NCBI RefSeq assembly: GCF_006376685.1 | Contig: NZ_VEWL01000005.1 | Location: 186,001 to 250,000, forward strand | DNA from: Ochrobactrum teleogrylli | GTDB lineage: Bacteria > Pseudomonadota > Alphaproteobacteria > Rhizobiales > Rhizobiaceae | DNA length: 64,000 bases | Direction of reading: 5' to 3' | Notes under the pieces: generated by a model | Database searches by the model: none | Seen by the model: only the letters and a program-made list of their open reading frames with translations | What the model was told of the DNA's origin: nothing | Shown: in pieces, positions 36,333 through 44,991 of the stretch | How the letters are laid out: each line of letters starts with the position of its first letter | How positions within the stretch are numbered: position 1 is the first letter of the stretch | Position numbers and translations under genes: made by a program

Positions 36333-36867
36333 GATCATCCGTCTCATCCTGCTCGGCCTCGTCGGCGCAGCCATCGTCCATATCTGTGTGCTGTTGCTGG
36401 TCCCGGTCTATTCCGACACGAATGCCTGGGCGCGCATCGAAAGCGCCACCACCCCCTATCGTTTCTTCGCTCTCGACGAGAACAAAGGCCCGGTCGGCGA
36501 CAGCGACCCGCTGGTCAAGGAAGCGACCTGCCGTTTCGATCTGGCTGACGGGCCGGTTCATATGACCACGGCGGGCATTGTCCCCTACTGGTCCTTGTCC
36601 GTCTATGCGCCGAATGGCGACAATCTCTACAGCATCAACGATAACGTCTCCAACGAGCGCAAGCTCGATCTCATCATCGCAGATCCCGTCGGCATGGCGA
36701 GCCTCAAGGCGGACGGGTCGCAGATTGATGCCCAATCGCTAGCCGTCGAGCAGAACATTGGCGAAGGCGCCGCCGTGTTGCGTGTTTTCATGCCCGACGC
36801 GACCTGGAAGGAAGAGGTGCAACGCTTCTTCGATGACGCCCAGTGCGCGCCCTTCGAGGGCAGCTAA
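36325..36867 (+). CDS. DUF1254 protein, membrane anchored
   Basis: 180 residues. An N-terminal membrane helix (IIRLILLGLVGAAIVHICVL) is followed by a periplasmic domain with YSDTNAWARIESATTPYRFF and YWSLSVYAPNGDNLYSINDN, typical of DUF1254. It overlaps the DUF1214 gene by eight bases. Being expressed with a penicillin-binding protein suggests an envelope role, but that is inference from context only. Confidence 0.83.
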   Translation: MGRIIRLILLGLVGAAIVHICVLLLVPVYSDTNAWARIESATTPYRFFALDENKGPVGDSDPLVKEATCRFDLADGPVHMTTAGIVPYWSLSVYAPNGDNLYSINDNVSNERKLDLIIADPVGMASLKADGSQIDAQSLAVEQNIGEGAAVLRVFMPDATWKEEVQRFFDDAQCAPFEGS

Positions 36868-36990
36868 AGGCATCCAGATCTTCTGCGGCACGGTTAATGA
36901 GTTGCTAAGGCTTCATGCCTATTATCCGGTGTGCTGACCATTGCGGGGACCTTTGATGGCAGCGAGTGTATGCCTACCGGAGTATTCTGC

Positions 36991-38025
36991 GTGACAAATG
37001 ATCAGTTCCGCGCCCTGGAGGAAATTTCAGGCAACCGGAGCCCGTCGAATTCAAAAGCGGGGAGCAAAGCGGACGACCTTCTGGCGGCCGCTATTTCTGC
37101 ATTCGCCGGTATCACGCGCCCCGGTCGTCAGGACATGCAACAGCTGGAAGATCTGGTCACGCCGCTTTTGCAATGCGCGACTACGCGCGGCAAGCGTCAC
37201 GCAGCCAATGCCCTTGCCCAGTTGGAAGAAGCCCCGCGCCGCATCATTCTCGCGCTTGCCGCCGAGCCGGTGGAAATCTCGGCCCCCATTCTCCTGCGTT
37301 CGCCGCTGCTGCGTCCGGGCGACCTGATCGACCTCATCGGCCAGAACGGGCTTACCCATGCCCGCGCCATTGCGCGTCGCCAGTCCGGCGATATTCTGCT
37401 GCAAGGCGTGTTGCGCAGTTTTGCCGATCCGGTGATCGACCGCACGCTGACGCTGCAGGACAATCTCGCGAATATCGAAGCCGAGCCGCTTGAAAAGCCG
37501 CAAATTCCCGATCTGTCGACAGCGAAAGCGCCGCTGATGAGCGGCGGCAGCTCGGAACGTCTCGCGCGCACGCTGCAACAGCCCTTCTTCAATGCGGGAA
37601 CCTTGATCGGCTCTGACCGCCTGATCGAAACCGCGCTTTTGATCGACAGCCAGTTTTTCCGCAACGCGCTTGCCGATGCGCTCGACCTGTCGTTCGAGCG
37701 TGCTGACGCCGTCATCGGCAGATGGCCGGAATCGCATCTGCCGATTGCTTTGAAGGCGCTTGGCCTCCCCGCCGCCGAATGCTTTCTGGTGATGACCGCT
37801 GTTCTCGGCACCATCGACACCGACCGCGACGGGCTGCGCGAATTCGTGCAAATCTACCGTTCCATCGATCGGGAAAAAGCCATGGCGCTGGTGCGCCGCT
37901 GGAAAGCCGAGGATATGTCGGCCATGCTGCGCAGTAAATTGCGTGAAATGGCTCATGATGATGAACCGCTGGCCGAGGCCGCCAACAGCGATGGACCGGC
38001 TGCGGATAGCAGGTTCGCCAAGTAA
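36991..38025 (+). CDS. DUF2336 protein
   Basis: 344 residues from GTG 36991, which has GGAG eight bases upstream; ATG 36970 and GTG 36931 are longer in-frame options. The protein is all helical and made of HEAT-like repeats (FADPVIDRTLTLQDNLANIE, then a block FNAGTLIGSDRLIETALLID), the DUF2336 pattern common in alphaproteobacteria. No enzyme motif is visible. It stands alone between the PBP operon and the convergent DUF1491 gene. Confidence 0.8.
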   Translation: MTNDQFRALEEISGNRSPSNSKAGSKADDLLAAAISAFAGITRPGRQDMQQLEDLVTPLLQCATTRGKRHAANALAQLEEAPRRIILALAAEPVEISAPILLRSPLLRPGDLIDLIGQNGLTHARAIARRQSGDILLQGVLRSFADPVIDRTLTLQDNLANIEAEPLEKPQIPDLSTAKAPLMSGGSSERLARTLQQPFFNAGTLIGSDRLIETALLIDSQFFRNALADALDLSFERADAVIGRWPESHLPIALKALGLPAAECFLVMTAVLGTIDTDRDGLREFVQIYRSIDREKAMALVRRWKAEDMSAMLRSKLREMAHDDEPLAEAANSDGPAADSRFAK

Positions 38026-38028
38026 AGT

Positions 38029-38385
38029 TCAGAACGTCTCGCCGTCCTGCGCGATAGTGAAGAACAGAGACGCGTCGGTCACATCTTCTAGTTCGACCAG
38101 CCACAGGTCCGGATCAAAACGGATTTCCCGCTGCATCCGGTCGCCTGCCGCTATGTCGTCGGCATCGTGGAGAATGCGCAGAAACTTGCGCTCGCCGTCA
38201 TTATCTTCTTCATAGGACGTCTGCGGCGCGGGCGAATAAAGATCGCATGTGCCGAAACGCGAACTGACCTTGATGAAGATCGCGCCTGCTTCCGTCGAAC
38301 CGCGCCGGGCGAGATAGGCAAAGCCACCCTCACCCTGCACCCGGCGGATCAATGCGGAAACCCAGAAATCCGATGTCAGTCGCAT
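38029..38385 (-). CDS. DUF1491 protein
   Basis: 118 residues. It begins MRLTSDFWVSALIRRVQGEG and contains GGFAYLARRGSTEAGAIFIK and IRFDPDLWLVELED, which are characteristic of the DUF1491 family of small soluble alphaproteobacterial proteins. ATG 38385 was chosen because the first 18 residues of the longer frame are unlike the family. It converges with the DUF2336 gene, three bases between stops. Confidence 0.85.
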   Translation of the reverse strand: MRLTSDFWVSALIRRVQGEGGFAYLARRGSTEAGAIFIKVSSRFGTCDLYSPAPQTSYEEDNDGERKFLRILHDADDIAAGDRMQREIRFDPDLWLVELEDVTDASLFFTIAQDGETF

Positions 38386-38410
38386 GGCCGCGTAACTACT
38401 TTTTTCTTTC

Positions 38411-38459
38411 GCATTATCCGACGCAAAACCGATTCGCACTTTTGCTGGAAATGCTTCTA
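38411..38459. repeat. Interspersed repeat, family 2, short copy
   Basis: GCATTATCCGACGCAAAACCG followed by TTCGCACTTTTGCTGGAAATGC matches the second block of the element at 18093-18198 almost base for base. Its right end touches the stop codon of the peptidoglycan-binding protein gene (38457-38459). Confidence 0.75.
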
Positions 38460-39512
38460 GCTGATGAGCCCGATTTCACGCATCTTGGCGATGAGCGTGG
38501 AATCGATTTCGCCTGTCTGGCGCATGCCGAACAGCTTCTGGAACTCGCGAATGGCTGATTCCGTCGCTTTGCCCGGCTGGCCATTGACCGGCACCATATC
38601 ATTGCCGAAAGCCTTCAGCCCGGCCTGCACACGGATGATATCCTGCGAAGAGATTTTCTCCGCCGGACCTGCCGGTGCGCCAGCCGGTGCGCTCTTCTGA
38701 ACTGGCTTTTGATAGGCGGCAAGATCAGGCTTCGGCTTGGCAGGCGTCTCGCTTTTCAACACAGCCGGTTGTGCGGTTAATTGCGGACGCGGCGTCGGTA
38801 CAGCCACCACTTCGATGGCCTTGGCGACCTCATCCTGTTGCGCAGGCGCCGGGCTCTCGACCTGCGCCGGAACGCTGGCCTGCTGCACGCCCAGCTTCTG
38901 CTGCAAGGCGCGCCAGCGATCCACAGCCTCACGGGTCTGCGGGCCGGTAAAGCCATCCACCGGGCCTTTATAGACGCCAAGCATGGAAAGACGCTGTTGC
39001 AGACGGGCAATCTCCAGATCGGCATTCGGCGCGAGCGCAGGCAGCATATCGTCGGTGGCCGTGACCGGCATGCGATCTGCCGAAAGGTCGGCATCGCTCA
39101 CGCCCTGCGTGGTCGTCTTGCCCGTTGCCTGCGGGTCAGCCGTTGCCGTTTCTACTGGCTTTGTTTCCTGCTGACTGGCGGCGGCGGTGCCGGGCAGAAC
39201 GGCGCGTGGCGTCGGCTTGAAAACGAAATCAGGTCTCGTGCGGAAGAACACGGCATTATGCGCCTCCGGCTGATACCAGAGCGCATTGGCCGACACGAAA
39301 CTCATTACCACGAGAAAGGCCGTCGCTCCGCCGGTCAGAACCGGATTGCGCACGACAAAGTCACCGGCAACGATCGCCAGTGCCGAGGCCGAGTTGAAGA
39401 AGAATTGGAGGAGCCGTGTCCCCAGACTACGCTGTTTTGCGGGTCTGCGTGTGGAGCGGTTCTGCGATCCGCTCTGGGTTCTGCTCCCGGTCTTCGTCGT
39501 TCTGCCAGTCAT
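38457..39512 (-). CDS. Membrane protein with two peptidoglycan-binding domains
   Basis: 351 residues. A basic Arg/Ser/Thr-rich cytoplasmic start precedes a membrane segment at about 60-78 (LTGGATAFLVVMSFVSANAL). Two PG_binding_1-type domains follow: RLQQRLSMLGVYKGPVDGF near 170-205, and RVQAGLKAFGNDMVPVNGQP near 295-345. A Pro/Ala/Lys-rich linker separates them. It is probably a bitopic protein attached to the cell wall. The ATG has GGGAG nine bases upstream and lies 86 bases inside the 3' end of divJ in another frame, so expression is linked to the kinase. Confidence 0.82.
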   Translation of the reverse strand: MTGRTTKTGSRTQSGSQNRSTRRPAKQRSLGTRLLQFFFNSASALAIVAGDFVVRNPVLTGGATAFLVVMSFVSANALWYQPEAHNAVFFRTRPDFVFKPTPRAVLPGTAAASQQETKPVETATADPQATGKTTTQGVSDADLSADRMPVTATDDMLPALAPNADLEIARLQQRLSMLGVYKGPVDGFTGPQTREAVDRWRALQQKLGVQQASVPAQVESPAPAQQDEVAKAIEVVAVPTPRPQLTAQPAVLKSETPAKPKPDLAAYQKPVQKSAPAGAPAGPAEKISSQDIIRVQAGLKAFGNDMVPVNGQPGKATESAIREFQKLFGMRQTGEIDSTLIAKMREIGLIS

Positions 39513-41271
39513 TGCGCCTTTCTCCCTGGTGACGGTGCATATCGATCACCGTGCCAAGTTCCTGTTGTTCGTCATCTCCCGCGAGATATTGCGGACCTGT
39601 CACCGGAAGACGGACGGTCACAACCGTGCCTTCGCCGGGACAGCTCTTGAGGTTCATCGATCCCTGATGCAATTCCACGAGGCCCTTGACCACGGATAGT
39701 CCAAGGCCACTTCCTTCCTGAGCGCGCGTATAGCTGTTGTCGGCGCGCACAAAAGGCATGCCGATGCGCTGCAAGTCTTCCGGCTCGATACCGATGCCGG
39801 TGTCCGAAACGCTGATTTCCAGCATAGCGCGACCGTCAGCCACCACACGGGCGGCATCGATGGTGACGCAACCGCCGGTCTCGGTGAACTTCACGGCATT
39901 GGCCGCCAGATTGAGCAGGATCTGCTGCACCGCGCGACGGTCGGCCATCAGTTCGCCAACGCCGTTGCCGACGCGATGGCAGAAGGCAACGCCCTTCTTT
40001 TCCGCCTGCGGCAGCATGACCGAGGTGCACATTTCGGCCACGTCGCGGAAGGCAAAGTTCTGCGGCGCAATCCCGTAAGTGCCGGTTTCCAGCCGCGAAT
40101 TGTCGAGAACCGCATTCACCAGTTCCAGCAGATAATGCCCCGACTGGTGGATCAGACCGGCATATTCGCGCTGCTTTTCATTGGGGAGCTGACCACCCAC
40201 CCCATGCGACAGCATGTCGGAGAAACCGATGATGGAATTGAGCGGCGTGCGCAGTTCGTGGCTGACCGAGGCAAGCAGACGGCCCTTGCCGACGCGCTCC
40301 GATTCCAGTTCTGCCTTCAGTGTTGCGATTTCATCCAGAAGCTTTTGTTCGCCTTCCAGCGAACGACCGACCAGCGTGATTACGCCAGCGGCAGTCAGCC
40401 CTTCCAGACGATAGGCGCGGAAAACCGGGCTTCCAGCTTCGATGGAGCGCAGACGGATATCGACACGTTTCGATGCAATCCCCGAACGCAGATCGGCCAG
40501 AAGCGAGAGATATTGCACGCGGTCGGCAACATGGACGCGGTCGACCAAAGCGGTCGTTTCCAGCATTTTTGGCTGCATGCCGAGAAGCTTTGCGGTCTTG
40601 TCGCCGACCGATGCGATGACGCCTTCTGCATCCAGTACGAACTGCACGTCGCCCTCGGCAATAGCAACCTGCGGCATGGCGGTTTCATTGTTCTGTGGCT
40701 TGACGGCCAGACCCACGCTGCGCGCGACAAGGCTTGCCGCATAAAGAACCAGCACTGTGACGGAGGCCAGCGAACCACCGGCAATCACGCCGCCGCTTGT
40801 CATCGCAAAAGCGCCGACAATGGCAAGTGCTGCAACAGCGCCAGCAATTGCGGCAGCAGGCTTGCGGCTGACAAGCCAGATTTCCAGCGGCAAGGCAGCC
40901 GCCATCAGCCACAGAGCGGCATCGCTACTGGAGACCATGCCAATGGCGGCAAGTCCCGCGCCATAGGCGACAAAATTCAATGTTCCGAGGAGAGCGGCGC
41001 TCAATCCCATCAGTGAGAGAGCGCAGAAAATCATCGCCATACCGGCGAAGCTGGCGGCGAGAATGGCAAATTCAGTCGGCCCGGATGCGAGACCGGAAGC
41101 CAGAACGGCAGCAACAAGCAGCAGCGGCACAACAACGACCGAACCGACAACACGCATAGCCGTCGCGTTGGGCGTGTTCACCCAGCGGCGGCAAAAACGT
41201 TCGTAAAAACGGCCGAGCGTCTGCACACCAGTGCGAACGGTCTTAGCTGCTTTCAAAAGAATGGCGTTCAA
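39427..41271 (-). CDS. divJ: DivJ-like membrane sensor histidine kinase
   Basis: 614 residues. The N-terminal 190 residues are a multi-helix membrane domain (about six helices between 41 and 185). A PAS-like region (about 205-310) and coiled linker lead to the DHp domain with the phosphorylatable His338 in [20 protein letters not shown]. The ATPase domain has NLAANAVKF, DTGIGIEPEDL and GSGLGLSVVKGL. The polytopic N-terminus plus PleC/DivJ-type DHp fits DivJ, the DivK kinase. The last 50 residues are polar and have no known domain; their coding sequence overlaps the next gene. Assignment is by architecture and recalled rhizobial synteny. Confidence 0.68.
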   Translation of the reverse strand: MNAILLKAAKTVRTGVQTLGRFYERFCRRWVNTPNATAMRVVGSVVVVPLLLVAAVLASGLASGPTEFAILAASFAGMAMIFCALSLMGLSAALLGTLNFVAYGAGLAAIGMVSSSDAALWLMAAALPLEIWLVSRKPAAAIAGAVAALAIVGAFAMTSGGVIAGGSLASVTVLVLYAASLVARSVGLAVKPQNNETAMPQVAIAEGDVQFVLDAEGVIASVGDKTAKLLGMQPKMLETTALVDRVHVADRVQYLSLLADLRSGIASKRVDIRLRSIEAGSPVFRAYRLEGLTAAGVITLVGRSLEGEQKLLDEIATLKAELESERVGKGRLLASVSHELRTPLNSIIGFSDMLSHGVGGQLPNEKQREYAGLIHQSGHYLLELVNAVLDNSRLETGTYGIAPQNFAFRDVAEMCTSVMLPQAEKKGVAFCHRVGNGVGELMADRRAVQQILLNLAANAVKFTETGGCVTIDAARVVADGRAMLEISVSDTGIGIEPEDLQRIGMPFVRADNSYTRAQEGSGLGLSVVKGLVELHQGSMNLKSCPGEGTVVTVRLPVTGPQYLAGDDEQQELGTVIDMHRHQGERRNDWQNDEDREQNPERIAEPLHTQTRKTA

Positions 41272-41607
41272 CGTGCGCTACTCACTCAAACTCATACACA
41301 TACTCATCCGCCCGAAACATTCGGAAAAGAACATTCCCGGCGATCTTCAGATTGCAGGTGAGGCTTTAAGGAAACGATAAAACGAGGCCCATGAATGCAG
41401 ATAAGCATCGCGGGAGCCGTGCTTTTCGACCTATGGTAAACAGAGGGTAGCGATTGCTTGTACGAAAGCGCGAAGATTGCACAATCTTCCGCCTACCACT
41501 GCGCACATCACAGAATTGCGAATCGCGCGGTTACGGAATCTTTTCGATTTCATCGGACATTGGCGACATCGTTCGATTAGCTGAAGGCGAGCAACAGCAA
41601 CAAGGCC
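41272..41607. promoter_or_regulatory. Divergent intergenic region between divJ and the DUF5330 gene
   Basis: 336 bases with no convincing gene. TTAA-N7-ATAA at 41366-41380, about 95 bases upstream of divJ, matches seven of eight positions of the CtrA box. An AT-rich stretch near 41540-41580 may hold the DUF5330 promoter. No terminator or repeat was seen. Confidence 0.4.
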
Positions 41608-42111
41608 ATGATCCGTTTCCTCATCAAATCCGCTATCTGGCTGTCGCTGGCATTCATTGTAATGCCGCGCTTTTTCCCAGCGGAACAGGAAAACAAAAGT
41701 GCCGAAAAGCCCGCTGCCATCGCTGAGACGCGTGGCGAGCCGAGTACCGTGGATCAGCTTTTAGCCAATGGCAAAACGGCGATTGAGATCGGCAAACTCT
41801 GCATGAACAATCCGAGTTTCTGCGAAAACGGCACGTCGATGATTTCAAGTGCTGGCAGCGGTTTGCTCAAGGGCAGCGGCCAGATGCTCGATTATCTGAG
41901 CCAGCGTTTCGGCAACAAAAGCGAAACGCCTGCTGACCCGCAACCCGTAGCCGTCGCTGAAAAACCCGAAACGACAGTCTCCGAAATCCTGTCCGAGCAA
42001 GCCGCTCCTCAAACAAGCGGTTTGATCAATATCCCGATCCCGACCTCTCGTGCGGCAGCCTTGCGGGCACTGGATCGCCGGACCACGGGCGCGATCCCTG
42101 CAAAACACTGA
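41608..42111 (+). CDS. DUF5330 protein, membrane anchored
   Basis: 167 residues. A membrane helix lies at about 4-20 (FLIKSAIWLSLAFIVMPRFF). The conserved core is LLANGKTAIEIGKLCMNNPS with FCENGTSMISSAGSG, two cysteines about nine residues apart that could form a disulfide. This is the rhizobial DUF5330 pattern. Function unknown. It stands as a single gene before sufE. Confidence 0.8.
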   Translation: MIRFLIKSAIWLSLAFIVMPRFFPAEQENKSAEKPAAIAETRGEPSTVDQLLANGKTAIEIGKLCMNNPSFCENGTSMISSAGSGLLKGSGQMLDYLSQRFGNKSETPADPQPVAVAEKPETTVSEILSEQAAPQTSGLINIPIPTSRAAALRALDRRTTGAIPAKH

Positions 42112-42189
42112 TCTTTCCCGTGACCTTGCCGCCATTCATGACTATATAAGCGGCACAACACCGCAAAGACGGCAATTCAGGCGAGTATC

Positions 42190-42615
42190 ATGACGACCAC
42201 AATCGATAGCATCATGTCCGACTTCGAATTTCTCGACGACTGGGAAGATCGCTATCGCTATGTCATCGATCTTGGCAAGGAATTGTCGCCTTATCCCGAC
42301 GACGCACGCGATGCGGAACATAAGGTTCAGGGCTGCGTCAGTCAGGTCTGGCTCAAGACCATGCCGCATAGCGGCGCAGATCCGGTGATCGAATTTCTGG
42401 GCGATTCCGATGCGCATATCGTGCGCGGTCTCGTCGCCATCGTTCTGGCGCTCTATTCCGGCAAACGCGCCTCGGAAATTCTCGCCATCGAGCCGGAAAG
42501 TGTGCTGAAAACGCTCGGCCTTGATGAGCATCTCACCCCGCAGCGCTCAAACGGTCTGCGCGCCATGGTCGCCCGCATCCGCCGTGAAGCCGAAGCGGCC
42601 AAGCTCTCAGCCTAG
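42190..42615 (+). CDS. sufE: SufE cysteine desulfuration protein
   Basis: 141 residues. The SufE fold is evident from DFEFLDDWEDRYRYVIDLGK, and the sulfur-accepting cysteine is in HKVQGCVSQVWLK. SufE takes persulfide sulfur from SufS for iron-sulfur cluster assembly. The rest of the suf genes are not in this window. Its 3' end overlaps the convergent amidase gene by nine bases. Confidence 0.95.
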   Translation: MTTTIDSIMSDFEFLDDWEDRYRYVIDLGKELSPYPDDARDAEHKVQGCVSQVWLKTMPHSGADPVIEFLGDSDAHIVRGLVAIVLALYSGKRASEILAIEPESVLKTLGLDEHLTPQRSNGLRAMVARIRREAEAAKLSA

Positions 42616-43902
42616 GACCTTTTCCACCGACAGAGCCGCCGCAAGCAGACGTTTATCGGTACCGCCGCGTGCGGTCAGCATCAGGCCTGTCGGCAGCTTC
42701 ATGCCCGGCATAGGCAGCGTGATGCTGCACAGATCGAACTGATTGCCGACCTGCGTATCACGTAGCGTCAGCCCTTCCACACGATCATATTCGTCCTCGT
42801 CGTGACTGACCGAAGCAATCGTCGGCGCGACAATCGGTGTGGCGGGCGTGGCGAATGCATCGAAGCCATTCAACCGCTCATCCATCTCGCGGATCAGCTG
42901 ATTTCGGGTTGCCACCATGGCTTGATAAGTCTCGTCCGGCACGTGCAGACGCACCGATAGCGGACGCTTCACGCGCAGATCGACATTGGCGTCGGGGTCG
43001 CGCAGCCATGTGTCGGCATGGACGCGGCTTGCCTCAATGCCGACGATCGATCCGGACGTGCTTGCCTCACGCCAGCGCTGGATCAGATCATCCAGCATGA
43101 TATCGACAAGCGTCACGCCTGCCTTTTCAAGCACCGCCAGCGACGCCTCGAAATGCGCAGCCACATCCGGCTCCATGGCGTCCAGCAAATAGCCCCTCGG
43201 CACGGCGATCCGCAGACTGGAAAGCGGCACCGCATCCGGCAGAATCGGTGTTTCGCCCGCCATCACGGCATCGGTCAAAATGGCATCCGCAACTGTGCTG
43301 GTGAGCGGCCCAATGGAATCAAGCGAAGGCGCCAGCGGAAAAGCGCCATCCAGCGAAATGCGCCGCGCCGTCGGCTTGAAACCGACAATGCCGTTCAGCG
43401 CCGCGGGAATGCGCACCGAACCACCCGTATCCGACCCGATAGCGATTTCGCTGGTGCCTTCCGCCGCCGAGACCGCCGCGCCGGACGACGACCCACCCGG
43501 AATGCGCGTCGGATCGACGGCATTGCCCGGCTCCCCATAATGCGGGTTGAGACCGACTGGCGTGAAAGCAAATTCGGTCATATGCGTCTTGCCGACGATC
43601 ACCGCGCCCGCCTCACGAAGACGCTGCACGATGGTCGCATCCTTGACCGCAGGCGCGGCTGTGCGCCGAACCACAGACCCGGCCAGCGTCGGTTCGCCCG
43701 CGACATCGAAGAGATCCTTGATCGAGACAATGCGGCCATCCAGCGGACCAAGGGCCTGCCCAGCCCCAAGCCGTGCATCGGCGGCATCGGCTTCCGCCCG
43801 CGCCCGCTCCGCATAAACCTTGCTGAAAACACGCTCATGATCGCGGCGGGCCTCAAGCCGCGTCAGAATAGTTTCCAGCCGATCCCGGACATTCGACGAC
43901 AT
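42607..43902 (-). CDS. Amidase-signature family hydrolase
   Basis: 431 residues. The Ser-cisSer-Lys triad is visible: Lys in GRIVSIKDLFD, Ser residues in IPGGSSSGAAVS and in IGSDTGGSVRIP. ATG 43902 is favoured by GGGGAG about seven bases upstream over a TTG at 43917. Substrates in this family range from amides to allophanate and GatA; the lack of gatB/gatC neighbours argues against GatA. It lies behind a LysR regulator on the same strand (72-base gap), so it may belong to the catabolic set beyond the regulator. Confidence 0.87.
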   Translation of the reverse strand: MSSNVRDRLETILTRLEARRDHERVFSKVYAERARAEADAADARLGAGQALGPLDGRIVSIKDLFDVAGEPTLAGSVVRRTAAPAVKDATIVQRLREAGAVIVGKTHMTEFAFTPVGLNPHYGEPGNAVDPTRIPGGSSSGAAVSAAEGTSEIAIGSDTGGSVRIPAALNGIVGFKPTARRISLDGAFPLAPSLDSIGPLTSTVADAILTDAVMAGETPILPDAVPLSSLRIAVPRGYLLDAMEPDVAAHFEASLAVLEKAGVTLVDIMLDDLIQRWREASTSGSIVGIEASRVHADTWLRDPDANVDLRVKRPLSVRLHVPDETYQAMVATRNQLIREMDERLNGFDAFATPATPIVAPTIASVSHDEDEYDRVEGLTLRDTQVGNQFDLCSITLPMPGMKLPTGLMLTARGGTDKRLLAAALSVEKVLG

Positions 43903-43974
43903 GCAAATTCTCCCCAATTTCCCCGCCCGGTCGCACCGGCTTTTCCCTTGCGATAAGGTGGTGTTCGGTCACTG

Positions 43975-44892
43975 TCAATCGGAGGTATCTGGCCCCGCCT
44001 GAAATGACCGTGCGGCAAAACAGTCGCGGATTGCGGGCAGCGCTTCCCTCCCCGTTTGCGTGGTTGGACCACTGGTCGGATAGGCCAGCACCAGACGCTG
44101 GCGCAGCGTTTCATCCTCAATCGGCAGGCACACGACTTTTCGTCCATCATGGCTGAAATCGTGGCCGGGCCGCGTGAAAAGCAGCGACACGCCGAGACCA
44201 TTCGCCACCATGCCGCGCACCATCTCCACCGAGGTGGTCCGCAGCACGATATTCGGCGACAGACCCTGCTGCCAGAACGGCACCAGCAGAAATTCGCGGC
44301 TGAGCGGCAGATCGACAAGAATGAACGGATAGCGCGCCAGTTCCGCCAGGGTCACGCTCTTCTTCGCGGCCAATGGACTGTCCGGCGGAACGACCGCATG
44401 CGGTGCGTAAGACAGCATGGTTTCCCATGTGACCGTTTCCGGCAGGCCCACATCATAGGTAATGCCGAGATCGACAATGCCTTTTTCCAGCGCCCGCGCC
44501 ATACCTTCCAGATCGAACTCCCGCAGCTTCACGCGCATATCCGGAAACACCTGTTTCAAATGGCCCAATATGCCCGGAACACAGACCGGCCCCAGCGTGC
44601 TGAAATAACCGAGCGTCAACCGTGCCGCGCCCTCGCCCTTACCCGATACAGCGAAGTCTTCAGCGCCAGCCAGAAGCAGCCGCGCCTCTTGCAGCTTGCG
44701 GCTGCCGAAAGGCGTCAGCTCCAGCCCCCTAGCCTGCCGCCGCTCGAAAAGCGGTTGCCCCAGATCACGTTCCAGATCGCGGATTGCCGCCGATATGGAG
44801 GGCTGCGAAACATTGAGCTTTTCGGCAGCGCCCGTTGCGCTGCCAGCCTCGGCGGAAGTGACGAAATAGTGGAGTTGACGAAGCGATATCAT
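43975..44892 (-). CDS. LysR-family transcriptional regulator
   Basis: 305 residues. The winged helix-turn-helix is at the N-terminus (LRQLHYFVTSAEAGSATGAA, then LNVSQPSISAAIRDLERDLG), followed by a periplasmic-binding-protein-like effector domain. It is divergent from the CoA-transferase/acyl-CoA dehydrogenase pair with 99 bases between, the classical layout in which LysR proteins control the divergent operon in response to a pathway intermediate. The effector is unknown. Confidence 0.92.
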   Translation of the reverse strand: MISLRQLHYFVTSAEAGSATGAAEKLNVSQPSISAAIRDLERDLGQPLFERRQARGLELTPFGSRKLQEARLLLAGAEDFAVSGKGEGAARLTLGYFSTLGPVCVPGILGHLKQVFPDMRVKLREFDLEGMARALEKGIVDLGITYDVGLPETVTWETMLSYAPHAVVPPDSPLAAKKSVTLAELARYPFILVDLPLSREFLLVPFWQQGLSPNIVLRTTSVEMVRGMVANGLGVSLLFTRPGHDFSHDGRKVVCLPIEDETLRQRLVLAYPTSGPTTQTGREALPAIRDCFAARSFQAGPDTSD

Positions 44893-44991
44893 TAGAGGAT
44901 TTTCCTATAATGACTGCTCAATTTCAATTCTTTTTCCGATACTGAACTGCGTTTAGCCTCCCGTTAAATTAAACAATAAGGGGATACGAAC
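44893..44991. promoter_or_regulatory. Divergent LysR/CoA-transferase promoter region
   Basis: AT-rich 99-base gap between the divergent LysR and CoA-transferase starts. It ends with AAGGGG eight bases before the CoA-transferase ATG. A LysR operator (T-N11-A) is expected here, but I could not single out one convincing palindrome. Confidence 0.45.
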
